DNA of 40,044 nucleotides from Prolixibacteraceae bacterium (GTDB lineage: Bacteria > Bacteroidota > Bacteroidia > Bacteroidales > Prolixibacteraceae). Location of the stretch: positions 1 to 40,044 of the forward strand of contig WTWZ01000047.1 in the NCBI GenBank assembly GCA_009773765.1. The letters run 5' to 3'. Of this stretch, positions 17,791 to 25,487 are shown in pieces. Every line of letters starts with the position of its first letter. The stretch's first letter is position 1. Made by a program: the position numbers and the translations under genes. The notes beneath the pieces were generated by a model. That model searched no databases and was not told the origin of the DNA. It saw nothing but the letters and a program-made list of their open reading frames with translations.

Positions 17791-17870
17791 CGGATATTTT
17801 TGGACTGCCATTCCAATAATATCGGATATTTTTGGAATTATACCCCAAAATTATCCGATAATTCATATTT
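17791..17870. promoter_or_regulatory. Cluster of CGGATAT-type repeats upstream of the second ATPase
   Basis: cggatatttttgga occurs at 17791 and again at 17823. AATATC-G-GATATT (17818-17830) and ATTATC-C-GATAAT (17850-17862) are palindromes around one central base. TATTTTTG within the two repeats (17795-17802, 17827-17834) matches the -7 consensus, though no good -33 element is seen. The cluster ends about 25 nt before the start codon at 17887. An operator array or repeated promoter is likely. Confidence 0.45.
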
Positions 17871-17886
17871 TTACCCAAAAAAGGTA

Positions 17887-19134
17887 ATGTATATAAAACG
17901 GAAAATTCAAACAGAGGTAAAACAACACCTCTCCCGAAAAGAATATACTATTATAACCGGTGCCCGGCAAAGTGGAAAAACATCGCTTATAAAAGCCATT
18001 TATAAAGAGTTACAGGATGAGAATAAGAATGTAGCGTATATTACTTTAGAAGATAAGGATATCCTGTCAGCAATTAACACGCACCCCGAAGAAGTTTTTT
18101 CGTACGCCATGCGACCCGGAAAATCTATGGAAAATACTGACAATGAAAATATAAAGGTTTATTTGTTCATTGATGAAATACAATATGCCGGTGAGCCCTC
18201 AAATTTTTTAAAATACCTGTATGATGTTTATAATGGGAATCTTAAAATTATCGCTACCGGAAGCAGTGCATTTTACATCGACAATAAATTTAATGATTCG
18301 CTTGCGGGAAGAAAAAGGATATTTGAACTGCATACTTTATCATTTGATGAATGGCTCCTGTTCACAGGCGCAAATAATCTTCTTCCTGAAGTTCAAATGA
18401 TAAGGGCACAGAAAGATTATATTTCATCAGTCCACAGGGAATTAATGGATCGGTTTAATGAATACCTTGTTTTTGGTGGTTATCCGGAAATTGCCCTCGA
18501 AAAAGACAATAATGAAAGAATCCTCCTATTAAAGGAGTTAAAAAACGCTTTCCTTAAAAAAGATATCGATGAAGCAGGAATAAATTATCATGATAAATTT
18601 TATATGCTTTTAACTTTACTGGCCGGACAAACGGGAAATCTTGTTAACCGGAATGAGTTGGCAAATACCATTGGAGTGGACAACAAAACGATAGACAAAT
18701 ACCTGTATGTTCTTCAAAATAGTTTTCACATTGAACTGGTAAAACCTTTCTATTCAAATCAGAGAAAGGAACTTACCAAAATGCCAAAAGTTTATTTCAA
18801 AGATTCCGGAATGAGAAACATGGCTTTAAACAGGTTTTATGATTTTAAAAACCGCGACGATCAAGGACAGTTATTGGAAAATTATGTATTTACTCGTCTT
18901 TCACATATTTACGATAAAGACAACATTAAATATTGGAGAACCACCGACAACAAAGAAATTGATTTTATCATATCTACATCATTTAATGAAGGGCTGGCGT
19001 ATGAAGTAAAGATGAAATGCCCGAATTCAAAGATGATTTCCGAAAAGAAATTCAAAGAGAGCTATCCGGATTATCAGTTTGAAGTGATTTCCTACTCACC
19101 AGATGAAACATGTAAATGGATATTAAAACTATAA
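17887..19134 (+). CDS. AAA ATPase with DUF4143 and PD-(D/E)XK-like C-terminal domain
   Basis: I choose ATG at 17887 (415 residues, MYIKRKIQTEVKQHLSRKEYTIITGARQSGKTS); the 29-codon upstream extension runs through the repeat cluster and is not conserved-looking. Walker A is GARQSGKTS, Walker B is VYLFIDEIQY with intact Asp-Glu, and ATGSS follows as sensor. The C-terminal domain has NKEIDFIIS and AYEVKMK, matching the E-D-ExK pattern of a nuclease-like fold. The family is very common in Bacteroidota and of unknown function. It is only distantly similar to the ATPase at 12432. The stop lies 4 nt before the next gene, so the two are probably co-transcribed. Confidence 0.9.
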   Translation: MYIKRKIQTEVKQHLSRKEYTIITGARQSGKTSLIKAIYKELQDENKNVAYITLEDKDILSAINTHPEEVFSYAMRPGKSMENTDNENIKVYLFIDEIQYAGEPSNFLKYLYDVYNGNLKIIATGSSAFYIDNKFNDSLAGRKRIFELHTLSFDEWLLFTGANNLLPEVQMIRAQKDYISSVHRELMDRFNEYLVFGGYPEIALEKDNNERILLLKELKNAFLKKDIDEAGINYHDKFYMLLTLLAGQTGNLVNRNELANTIGVDNKTIDKYLYVLQNSFHIELVKPFYSNQRKELTKMPKVYFKDSGMRNMALNRFYDFKNRDDQGQLLENYVFTRLSHIYDKDNIKYWRTTDNKEIDFIISTSFNEGLAYEVKMKCPNSKMISEKKFKESYPDYQFEVISYSPDETCKWILKL

Positions 19135-19138
19135 TAAA

Positions 19139-20152
19139 ATGAAAACTTTACTTTTTACAGTCGCTTTCCTTTTTATTCTTTCTGAATGCTATTCGCAGAA
19201 CTATAAAAAAGATGCATTTGTGGTAATGAACAGTCAAATGCTTTCAGAATTAATTCCAAATAATATACAGGTTGAGATTCTGGCTGAAGGATTTGGATGG
19301 ACAGAAGGTCCGCTCTGGCTTCCAACCGAAAACAAGCTTATATTCTCTGATATTCCTTCGAACTCAATTTTTGAATGGACGGAAAAAGGAGGGACAAAAT
19401 TGTACCTGAAACCTGCCGGTTACACCGGGAAAGAAAAACGTGGCGGCGAAGCCGGTTCGAATGGGTTGCTGCTCAGCCCGGAAGGAGAACTTGTTCTTTG
19501 CCAGCATGGCGACCGGAGAATTGCAAAAATGAACGCGCCTCTTTCAAAGCCAAAAGCTGATTTTGAAACCATTGCGAAAAATTATAACGGTAAAAAACTG
19601 AACAGCCCAAATGATGCTGTTTATGACAATAAAGGGAATTTGTATTTTACAGATCCACCTTACGGACTGGAACAGAATGATAAAGATCCTCTAAAAGAAC
19701 TCGATTTCCAGGGTGTTTACAGGGTGGATAAAACTGGCAAAATTACCCTGTTGACAAAAGAACTTTCGCGCCCAAACGGCATTGCTTTTTCACCCGATTT
19801 TTCAAAATTATATGTTGCCAACTCCGACCCCGACAAGGCAATCTGGATGGTTTACGATGTTGATGAAAACGGCTTGCTGAAAAACGGAAAACTGTTTTTT
19901 GATGCCACCGATAAAACCAAAACATTAAAAGGCCTGCCCGATGGAATGAAAGTCCACAAAAACGGTTGGATTTTTGCCACCGGTCCCGGCGGAGTGCTGA
20001 TTTTTACTCCCGAAGGCGAGCACCTCGGAACAATTATAACCGGCGAAGCAACTTCAAACTGTGCTTTTAATTCCGATTATTCTGAACTCTTTATGACGGC
20101 TGATGATTATTTGCTGCGGGTGAGGATGCACGATGTAAAAAATCTTCACTAA
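19139..20152 (+). CDS. Exported SMP-30/gluconolactonase-like protein
   Basis: A 337-residue six-bladed beta-propeller of the SMP-30/LRE family, with a signal peptide ending near residue 19 (ECYSQ). Metal-site motifs visible are the early Glu in GWTEGPLW, LNSPNDAV in the middle and SRPNGIAFSPD later. Homologues are periplasmic lactonases that open sugar lactones such as gluconolactone. The specific substrate is unknown. It starts 4 nt after the ATPase stop, an odd pairing that may be chance read-through. A 140-bp gap with no recognised element follows. Confidence 0.85.
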   Translation: MKTLLFTVAFLFILSECYSQNYKKDAFVVMNSQMLSELIPNNIQVEILAEGFGWTEGPLWLPTENKLIFSDIPSNSIFEWTEKGGTKLYLKPAGYTGKEKRGGEAGSNGLLLSPEGELVLCQHGDRRIAKMNAPLSKPKADFETIAKNYNGKKLNSPNDAVYDNKGNLYFTDPPYGLEQNDKDPLKELDFQGVYRVDKTGKITLLTKELSRPNGIAFSPDFSKLYVANSDPDKAIWMVYDVDENGLLKNGKLFFDATDKTKTLKGLPDGMKVHKNGWIFATGPGGVLIFTPEGEHLGTIITGEATSNCAFNSDYSELFMTADDYLLRVRMHDVKNLH

Positions 20153-20295
20153 AGCAGAAACAGCAAAATGCTAAATCCAAATGGTAACAAAATAATTCAT
20201 TCCCGCTTCAATTTTTTCCTTCTTTCTTATCTCTGCTTTCAGCGATTATCATTAAATAAAAGAATACCAACCTTTTAGGTTTTTCCTTCACATTA

Positions 20296-21015
20296 TTAAC
20301 TTTTCCTAAATTTCTTTCTGTATTCCTTGTCCATTTTCTCCGTTGAATATTGTACTATTAATCTTCCACACTTGTCTTTCCATTTCATCAGAAAACTATC
20401 AATATCGTCAGGATATTTCTTCCATAATTCACGCAATAATGTGCCAATCCCTTTTTGAACGTATTCTGAATTATCAAGCATTAAAGGTTCAACAAGTTCT
20501 ATTGACTCAAAAGGTTTTAAATCCTTCGTTAGTTTATCAAGTTCAACAAGTGCAACAGGTACAGCTCTACGTTTCCATTCTGAATCAGAATCAATCCAGG
20601 ATTTTAAATCATTAAAGCCAATAACCTTGTCAATTAACAGGCTTGACATAATGAGCATGCATAGTACATCAGTAGTAGCCCAATTGTTAATTCCATAATC
20701 AAACCAATCGCCAACCCGGTTAAACGTATCCTTTGAAAACTCCTTTCTCCTTGATTTTAAAAAACTTATTGCAACATGTTTTTCATCAAACCGACCTTTT
20801 TTCATTAATTCATCGCCTAAAGTCAGGTAACTCCCAATGGTCATTTCGTCTTTCCATTGCTCAACCCAAATTTCAATTTGTCGTTTAAACACTTTATCAT
20901 CAATTCCATACCCATCGTAACCTTCCTTGAAATATCGTTGGTATTTTTTAATAATTTCCGGGTCTGAGTTCGATTCATGAAATTCTCTTATTTCTTTAAG
21001 TTTTGAATCTAACAT
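20296..21015 (-). CDS. DNA alkylation repair family protein (AlkD-like HEAT repeats)
   Basis: A 239-residue all-helical protein of the AlkC/AlkD superfamily. NWATTDVLC near residue 110 holds the Asp usually involved in base excision in AlkD. WKRRAVPVALVEL near residue 147 and LRELWKKYPDDIDSFL near 194 are the other family motifs. AlkD proteins excise positively charged alkylated bases without flipping them. The gene follows the 81-codon ORF by 13 nt and forms an apparent two-gene unit. Its low GC and the neighbouring GC-rich repeat suggest acquisition. Confidence 0.8.
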   Translation of the reverse strand: MLDSKLKEIREFHESNSDPEIIKKYQRYFKEGYDGYGIDDKVFKRQIEIWVEQWKDEMTIGSYLTLGDELMKKGRFDEKHVAISFLKSRRKEFSKDTFNRVGDWFDYGINNWATTDVLCMLIMSSLLIDKVIGFNDLKSWIDSDSEWKRRAVPVALVELDKLTKDLKPFESIELVEPLMLDNSEYVQKGIGTLLRELWKKYPDDIDSFLMKWKDKCGRLIVQYSTEKMDKEYRKKFRKS

Positions 21016-21028
21016 GGCATATGTTTTT

Positions 21029-21274
21029 TTAAATTATCAAATTATTAATGTTATCGAAAATCTTAATCGGCATATCACTGCTCATTAACTCATAATCTCC
21101 ATTCAAATAAAAATCCAGGTCAGTCGCATTTTTCTCATAAAATTCATCTGCGGGAATGCCATCAAATCCATAAATTCTACGGAATTTCATTTTACCACCT
21201 GCAAAGTAAGTCTCCTTTATAAATTCACGTCTTTTTTTATCTATATGAATCTTTTTCTTCCTATTATTTTTCAC
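21029..21274 (-). CDS. Small hypothetical protein
   Basis: An 81-residue protein with a basic N-terminus (KNNRKKKIHIDKKRREFIK) followed by YFAGGKMKFRRIYGFDGIPADEFYEKNATDLDFY. I do not recognise a domain. No signal peptide or membrane segment is seen. Close spacing to the AlkD-like gene downstream (13 nt) supports it as a real gene. Its start lies about 45 nt from a GC-rich inverted repeat. Confidence 0.55.
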   Translation of the reverse strand: MKNNRKKKIHIDKKRREFIKETYFAGGKMKFRRIYGFDGIPADEFYEKNATDLDFYLNGDYELMSSDMPIKIFDNINNLII

Positions 21275-21319
21275 TTGTTCTGAATCCTAACTTAGTTGCA
21301 CTATGGTTTCTTGCATGCG

Positions 21320-21460
21320 GCACAACGGTTGGTACATGTTGTCGGGGCGGATTTCGGAGAGCGTTCCTGTCCGAAGGACACGGGACTGCGATGCGAGAAT
21401 CCGCAGTTGGCGTACCGCCGAACCCGCCCTGCAATATGTACTTTGTTACAAGCTGTTGTT
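21320..21460. repeat. GC-rich 140-bp imperfect inverted repeat, cassette-boundary-like
   Basis: The left arm (21322-21354, with GGTACATGTTGTCGGGGCGG) pairs imperfectly with the right arm (21420-21459, with CCGCCCTGCAATATGTAC). An inner hairpin TGTCC-GAA-GGACA lies at 21368-21380. The GC content is far above both neighbours. The right arm supplies the last codons and stop of the TPR gene, as attC-type sites do in gene cassettes. Canonical attC core bases were not found. Confidence 0.6.
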
Positions 21461-22321
21461 TATTTCATTTATTTCGTTTTCTATGTCATTTACTCCAAGT
21501 TCCTTGGCTTTATTATAATCTTCAATTGCTTTTTCATACTGCTTCAACTCAGAATAAAGACGTCCTCTCCAAACATAAGAATCCGCATAACCTGAGTTTA
21601 GATTAATCGTCTTTTCAAAATCTAATAATGCTTTATCATAGTTGTCAAGATTAAAATGTGTTATAGCCCTATTGTAATAAGCATAATAATTTGTTTCGTC
21701 AAAAATTAGAGCTTTGTCATAAAAATCAAAGCTTTCATTATAATTCCCAAGCTTACAATAGGCGTTTCCAATATTTACATATAATTCTGTTGCCTTTGAA
21801 TCAATTTTTAATCCTTGTTTATAAACTTGAATTGCTTCTTCATATTTTTTTAATTCAACAAGACAAATACCTTTTCCAATATAAGATTCAATTTCATTAG
21901 GATTCATCTTTATAACTTGGTCGTATTCAATAATCGCATTTTCAAATTGCTCATCATCTTCCATCGTCTGAGCACGAAATAATAATAGCCCATCATCATC
22001 GGTACTTAGTTCAATAGCTTTTGAATAATCATGAATTGCCTGTTTATTTTCTGATAATTTTGAATATTCAGAAGCCCTACTTGAGTAATAATCTGGATTA
22101 TTAGGGTCAATTGAGATTGCCATTGAATAGTCCTCAATGGCTTTTTTATGATTGTTAATTAGTCCAAAGGCATCACCTCTTAATGAAAAATTTGAAGCTA
22201 TTGGATGAATTATAATTATCCAATTGAGTGTTCTTATTTCTGCCCTATAATTTTTTGCTGCAAACTGCTTTTGCATATTTTTTAATAAGAATCCTAATAT
22301 CTCTTTTTTCATAATGTTCAT
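21446..22321 (-). CDS. TPR-repeat protein
   Basis: A 291-residue protein made of about eight tetratricopeptide repeats with the usual Tyr, Gly, Ala and Pro spacing (ENAIIEYDQVIKMNPNEIE, EEAIQVYKQGLKIDSKATE, NESFDFYDKALIFDETNYY). TPRs form protein-binding superhelices, and nothing indicates a specific partner. No signal peptide is evident. The C-terminal NNSL and stop come from the GC-rich inverted repeat. The start could also be the second Met, three codons in. Confidence 0.8.
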   Translation of the reverse strand: MNIMKKEILGFLLKNMQKQFAAKNYRAEIRTLNWIIIIHPIASNFSLRGDAFGLINNHKKAIEDYSMAISIDPNNPDYYSSRASEYSKLSENKQAIHDYSKAIELSTDDDGLLLFRAQTMEDDEQFENAIIEYDQVIKMNPNEIESYIGKGICLVELKKYEEAIQVYKQGLKIDSKATELYVNIGNAYCKLGNYNESFDFYDKALIFDETNYYAYYNRAITHFNLDNYDKALLDFEKTINLNSGYADSYVWRGRLYSELKQYEKAIEDYNKAKELGVNDIENEINEINNSL

Positions 22322-22339
22322 TTTTTAGGAGTCAGTTTT

Positions 22340-22413
22340 ACAATTGCTTGTAACGTTTGTACATAATCATGTGCGTTTATATTCACTTTAACTTTTGTTT
22401 TATGTGCGTTTAT
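22340..22413. repeat. Partial copy of the cassette-boundary repeat and a 12-bp direct repeat
   Basis: Read on the minus strand, ATGTACAAACGTTACAAGC (22364-22346 region) resembles the end of the element at 21320-21460 in the same orientation. The 12-mer atgtgcgtttat also occurs twice, at 22369 and 22402. It lies 20-90 nt upstream of the TPR start. Confidence 0.4.
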
Positions 22414-22652
22414 CCACCCTTTTTAGCTGGATAAGCATAAAAGTTTGTTTTTATATTTCTTGTCGTATGTAAATTCATTCATCGGATTTTTTTGAAATTT
22501 TTGAATCATGGAAATGAGTTGTCTGTTTCAGAATCTTTCTCTTTTTTTTGATTTAAAAATAAACAGTTTCCGGCTAATCCTAAACCGATACAAGCATTTA
22601 ATTCTGGTTCAAACAAAAAAATCTGCAAACATACCAACCCTCGTATTTTAAG

Positions 22653-22715
22653 AGATTTCTCACCCTCGTACCTCAGGTTCGAAATGACAGCGCTGATGGG
22701 GCTTTCTGTCATTTC
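22653..22715. repeat. Dispersed repeat of type agatttctca...cgaaatgac
   Basis: One arm of the repeat seen in paired form at 27531-27607. Its end GAAATGACAG pairs perfectly with CTGTCATTTC (22706-22715), forming a hairpin with a 15-nt loop. Confidence 0.7.
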
Positions 22716-22779
22716 CTCATTATGCCAATTACAATAAAATGGGTGCAAATCTGGCAAAAATCCGAAACTACGCAGAAAA

Positions 22780-24330
22780 TTATGGCCGGTTTGAACTATA
22801 AACAATCACATCGCCAACATCGACCCGGAAAGCGGGGGTGGCATTCAGTAACTGAATTTCAACCGTGTGCTTTCCTTCGGGCAACTGGTATTTCCAGCCC
22901 AGTTCGTGCTTGCGTGTGGCAAATGCGGTGGGCATCAGAATTTTTTCAGGTTCCCCGCCATCAATGCTCATGGTAAGTTCGGCCACCGATTCTTCATACT
23001 CTTTCGCGGTTTTTTGTGCCCACCCTTGCAGCACAAAACCATTCCCGGTAAATTCAACCTGTACTTTTTTGTTTTGCGTATTCAGCGTTTTATCCACGGC
23101 ATTGCGTTCAACCGGGTAATGCCCTTCAAAACTGATTTCGAGCGCCACCGGTTTTATCTCCTGCACGGGAATTTCAATTTTATCTTCCATCATTTTTGCA
23201 CCGTTTTTTTCGAGTACCTGCAACGCGTGTTTTGTTCCCATTTCGTAAACATCATTCAGAGAAACCGTGGTGTATTTAAAATCCATGTCTTCCACCGGGT
23301 AAACTGCCTTTTTCCAATCTTCCGGAATATTTGAATAGCCTAACATGGTTCCCAAAATGCCGCCTGCGCTGGCCGGGTTGCAATCCGAATCCTGTCCGCA
23401 ACGGGTTGAGATATCGAGGGTTTTTGAATAATCGCCTTCGCCGTACAGCATTCCTACAACAATGTAGGCTGCATTTATTTTTGCATCGATGTTAAAATCG
23501 CGGAAAACGCCGTCGGGGCAACCAATATCGTTTGACCATTTATTCTGGATTTCTGCCCAGGTTTGCTTCCAATCGGCGGGGTATTTTTTGTGCCATGCAA
23601 TTACATCGGCAATGCACTGGTAAAACTGCGACTCCATCGGGATGGCTTTTAACGCCTCGTTCACCACATAATTCACATCGTCGGAAACAAAGGCCAGCGA
23701 ATACATGGCAGCCACATAAACGCCACCATACCATCCATCGCCGTAATTCATAATATGGCCTACTTTATCGCAGATTTCGGAAGCAGTGTTTACCATTCCC
23801 GGCGACATTAATCCGGCAAAATCGGCTTCAATCTGAAAATCGATGTCGTCGGCGTGCGGATTGTTGAGCCAGTGACCCGACTGCGGAGGCATAATTCCAT
23901 TGAGGATATTGTAACGCCCGGCCTGGTTGGCGTGCCACAACATATATTCGGCATTGGCATACGCCAGTGCGTGCGAATTGGCAGGCGCTTCGATTCCCTC
24001 TTTTTCAAAAACATCGACAAAAGTGAGGTCCATATAAACATCGTCATATAAACCTGGCGAATTTTCGTAATACCACAGGCAGCGGGTTGAATCCCATGGA
24101 ATGACAACAGAATCGGGAATCATCACACCATTGAATTTAAACTCAGTTGGCCCGCCATAAGTGCAACCAATCACCTGGCCTGCCCAACCACCTTTGATTT
24201 TATCCAGAAGTTCGGCTTTGGAAATTGTTGTATTAATGACTGTTTTTTCACTGGACGATTGGTTGCCTGATTTTTTGGAAGTGCAGGCAACCACGGCAAT
24301 AATTGCGAGAAGAATTGTTAGTTTTTTCAT
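22780..24330 (-). CDS. ADP-ribosylglycohydrolase-family lipoprotein
   Basis: A 516-residue protein with a type II signal peptide (LLAIIAVVAC, lipidated Cys at residue 16). The ADP-ribosylglycohydrolase (DraG-like) domain spans about residues 36-360: GGWAGQVIGCTYGG, YDDVYMDLTF with paired Asp, and the late metal motif CGQDSDCNPASAGGILG. A C-terminal beta-rich domain of about 130 residues follows, with a possible carbohydrate-binding fold (KVQVEFTGNGFVLQGWA). Cytosolic members remove ADP-ribose from proteins. An exported form suggests a different substrate, perhaps a nucleoside or sugar conjugate. No partner genes are adjacent. Confidence 0.85.
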   Translation of the reverse strand: MKKLTILLAIIAVVACTSKKSGNQSSSEKTVINTTISKAELLDKIKGGWAGQVIGCTYGGPTEFKFNGVMIPDSVVIPWDSTRCLWYYENSPGLYDDVYMDLTFVDVFEKEGIEAPANSHALAYANAEYMLWHANQAGRYNILNGIMPPQSGHWLNNPHADDIDFQIEADFAGLMSPGMVNTASEICDKVGHIMNYGDGWYGGVYVAAMYSLAFVSDDVNYVVNEALKAIPMESQFYQCIADVIAWHKKYPADWKQTWAEIQNKWSNDIGCPDGVFRDFNIDAKINAAYIVVGMLYGEGDYSKTLDISTRCGQDSDCNPASAGGILGTMLGYSNIPEDWKKAVYPVEDMDFKYTTVSLNDVYEMGTKHALQVLEKNGAKMMEDKIEIPVQEIKPVALEISFEGHYPVERNAVDKTLNTQNKKVQVEFTGNGFVLQGWAQKTAKEYEESVAELTMSIDGGEPEKILMPTAFATRKHELGWKYQLPEGKHTVEIQLLNATPAFRVDVGDVIVYSSNRP

Positions 24331-24504
24331 AGAATATCAGTTTAATGTTGAAAAATAAAAGTTTAAAAAATTCGCTTTTTTGTAAGTATAGTTTTGCGGC
24401 GCATTAAAATATTGCTATTCAATCAACTCGACCAGATGCGCCTTTTAATTCTTCGCTCGCTCAATCCATGTGCTCAATCCCGTGGATATTCAAAGTAAAC
24501 CCCT

Positions 24505-25353
24505 TCAAAATTCCTTCTTATCACCTACCCCTTCGGGGAAGGCCGGGATGGGGCTTGTCGGGGAAGGCCGGGATGGAGCTTCCAGTTTTTTCGCCTCTTC
24601 CCAAAAAACATCCATTTCAGCCAAACTCATATCGTGAAGCGATTTTTCTTTTGCCATCGTCTGGCTTTCAAGATAATTAAACCGTTTAATAAATTTCAGA
24701 TTTGTACGTTCGAGTGCTGCTTCAGGGTCAACTCCGTACAAACGGGCAGCGTTGACCATTGCGAAAAACAAGTCGCCAAATTCGGCTTCAATTTTATTTT
24801 TGTCAACCTGTCCAATTTCGTGCGCCAATTCGTTTATCTCCTCCTTTACCTTATCCCAAACCTGCTCGCGGAATTCCCAGTCGAACCCCACACCGCTGGC
24901 CTTTTCCTGAATGCGGTTGGCTTTAACAAGTGCGGGCATGGCAGCCGGTACTCCATCCAGTACGCGTTTATTTCCGTCTTTTTCCGTCAGTTTCAATGCC
25001 TCCCAGTTTTCAATTACCTGCCGCGAAGAATCATTAACTTCTACATCGCCAAAAACATGTGGGTGACGGTAAATCAGTTTTTTGTTAATTCCCTCCAAAA
25101 TATCTCCCATATCGAAAACCCCATTTTCGGAACCAATTTTTGCATAAAAAACAATATGGAGCATCAGGTCGCCCAATTCCTTTTTAATCCCGTTTAAATC
25201 GTTTTGTAAAATGGCATCGGCCAGTTCGTAGGTTTCCTCAATGGTAAGTTTTCGTAACGACTCAAGGGTCTGTTCCCTGTCCCACGGGCATTTCTCGCGG
25301 AGTTGGTCCATGATATCAAGTAATTCTTTGAAAGCAGCTATTCTCCTCTCCAT
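24505..25353 (-). CDS. mazG: Nucleoside triphosphate pyrophosphohydrolase MazG
   Basis: I choose ATG at 25353 (282 residues, MERRIAAFKELLDIMDQLREKCPWD) because it matches family starts and a -7 box lies inside the longer frame that begins at 25428. There are two MazG domains: an N-terminal one with CPWDREQT, EETYELADAI and ELGDLMLHIVFYA, and a C-terminal one with KVKEEINELAHE and EFGDLFFAMVNAARL. These carry the EExxE and ExxD metal-binding helices. The enzyme hydrolyses NTPs, including damaged nucleotides, to NMP and pyrophosphate. The last 20 residues or so (PSRPSPTSPIPAFPEGVGD) are encoded by a duplicated GC-rich mini-repeat and are not native MazG sequence. Confidence 0.93.
   Translation of the reverse strand: MERRIAAFKELLDIMDQLREKCPWDREQTLESLRKLTIEETYELADAILQNDLNGIKKELGDLMLHIVFYAKIGSENGVFDMGDILEGINKKLIYRHPHVFGDVEVNDSSRQVIENWEALKLTEKDGNKRVLDGVPAAMPALVKANRIQEKASGVGFDWEFREQVWDKVKEEINELAHEIGQVDKNKIEAEFGDLFFAMVNAARLYGVDPEAALERTNLKFIKRFNYLESQTMAKEKSLHDMSLAEMDVFWEEAKKLEAPSRPSPTSPIPAFPEGVGDKKEF
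24525..24579. repeat. GC-rich mini-repeat, duplicated, forming the mazG 3' end
   Basis: tcggggaaggccgggatgg occurs at 24533-24551 and again at 24558-24576, with a 25-nt period. It lies within the last codons of mazG. Confidence 0.7.
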
Positions 25354-25373
25354 CTGTTTGAAAAAAAATTCAT

Positions 25374-25407
25374 CAAATTTAACCATTCCTGAAGACTTGG
25401 TTTCAAA
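25374..25407 (-). promoter_or_regulatory. Promoter candidate for mazG
   Basis: On the minus strand TTTG (25407-25404) and TAAATTTG (25381-25374, perfect to TAnnTTTG) are separated by 22 nt, slightly longer than usual. Confidence 0.45.
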
Positions 25408-25450
25408 TTCACACACAAAGTTTTTCACATTTCAAATTCGATTTATTTTG

Positions 25451-25458
25451 TAATTTTG
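25451..25458 (+). promoter_or_regulatory. -7 box of phoH
   Basis: TAATTTTG fits TAnnTTTG perfectly and lies 29 nt before the TTG start of phoH. No convincing -33 element is seen. Confidence 0.45.
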
Positions 25459-25487
25459 AAACAATAAAAACAATTTAATATTCGCAA

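Larger units (their letters stand above)
22322..22779. other. Intergenic region upstream of the TPR gene
   Basis: About 460 nt with no supported gene. It holds the partial cassette-boundary copy (22340-22413) and the hairpin repeat at 22653-22715. The 99-codon frame on the minus strand across 22506-22805 is translated through that repeat and has no recognisable domain. Confidence 0.5.

Noticed and set aside
17800-17886. Upstream extension of the second DUF4143 ATPase from 17800
   Set aside because: It runs through the repeated CGGATAT boxes and contributes residues not typical for the family.
21320-21460. True integron attC site
   Set aside because: Core sites of the GTTRRRY/RYYYAAC type were not found at the proper ends, and no integrase gene is in the window. 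Kept only as cassette-like.
22506-22805. 99-codon minus-strand frame overlapping the end of the ADP-ribosylglycohydrolase gene
   Set aside because: Much of it is the translated dispersed repeat, and it overlaps the real gene end. No domain is visible.
25354-25428. Longer mazG start at 25428
   Set aside because: The extension has no family similarity, contains a promoter-like -7 box and overlaps the divergent phoH control region.
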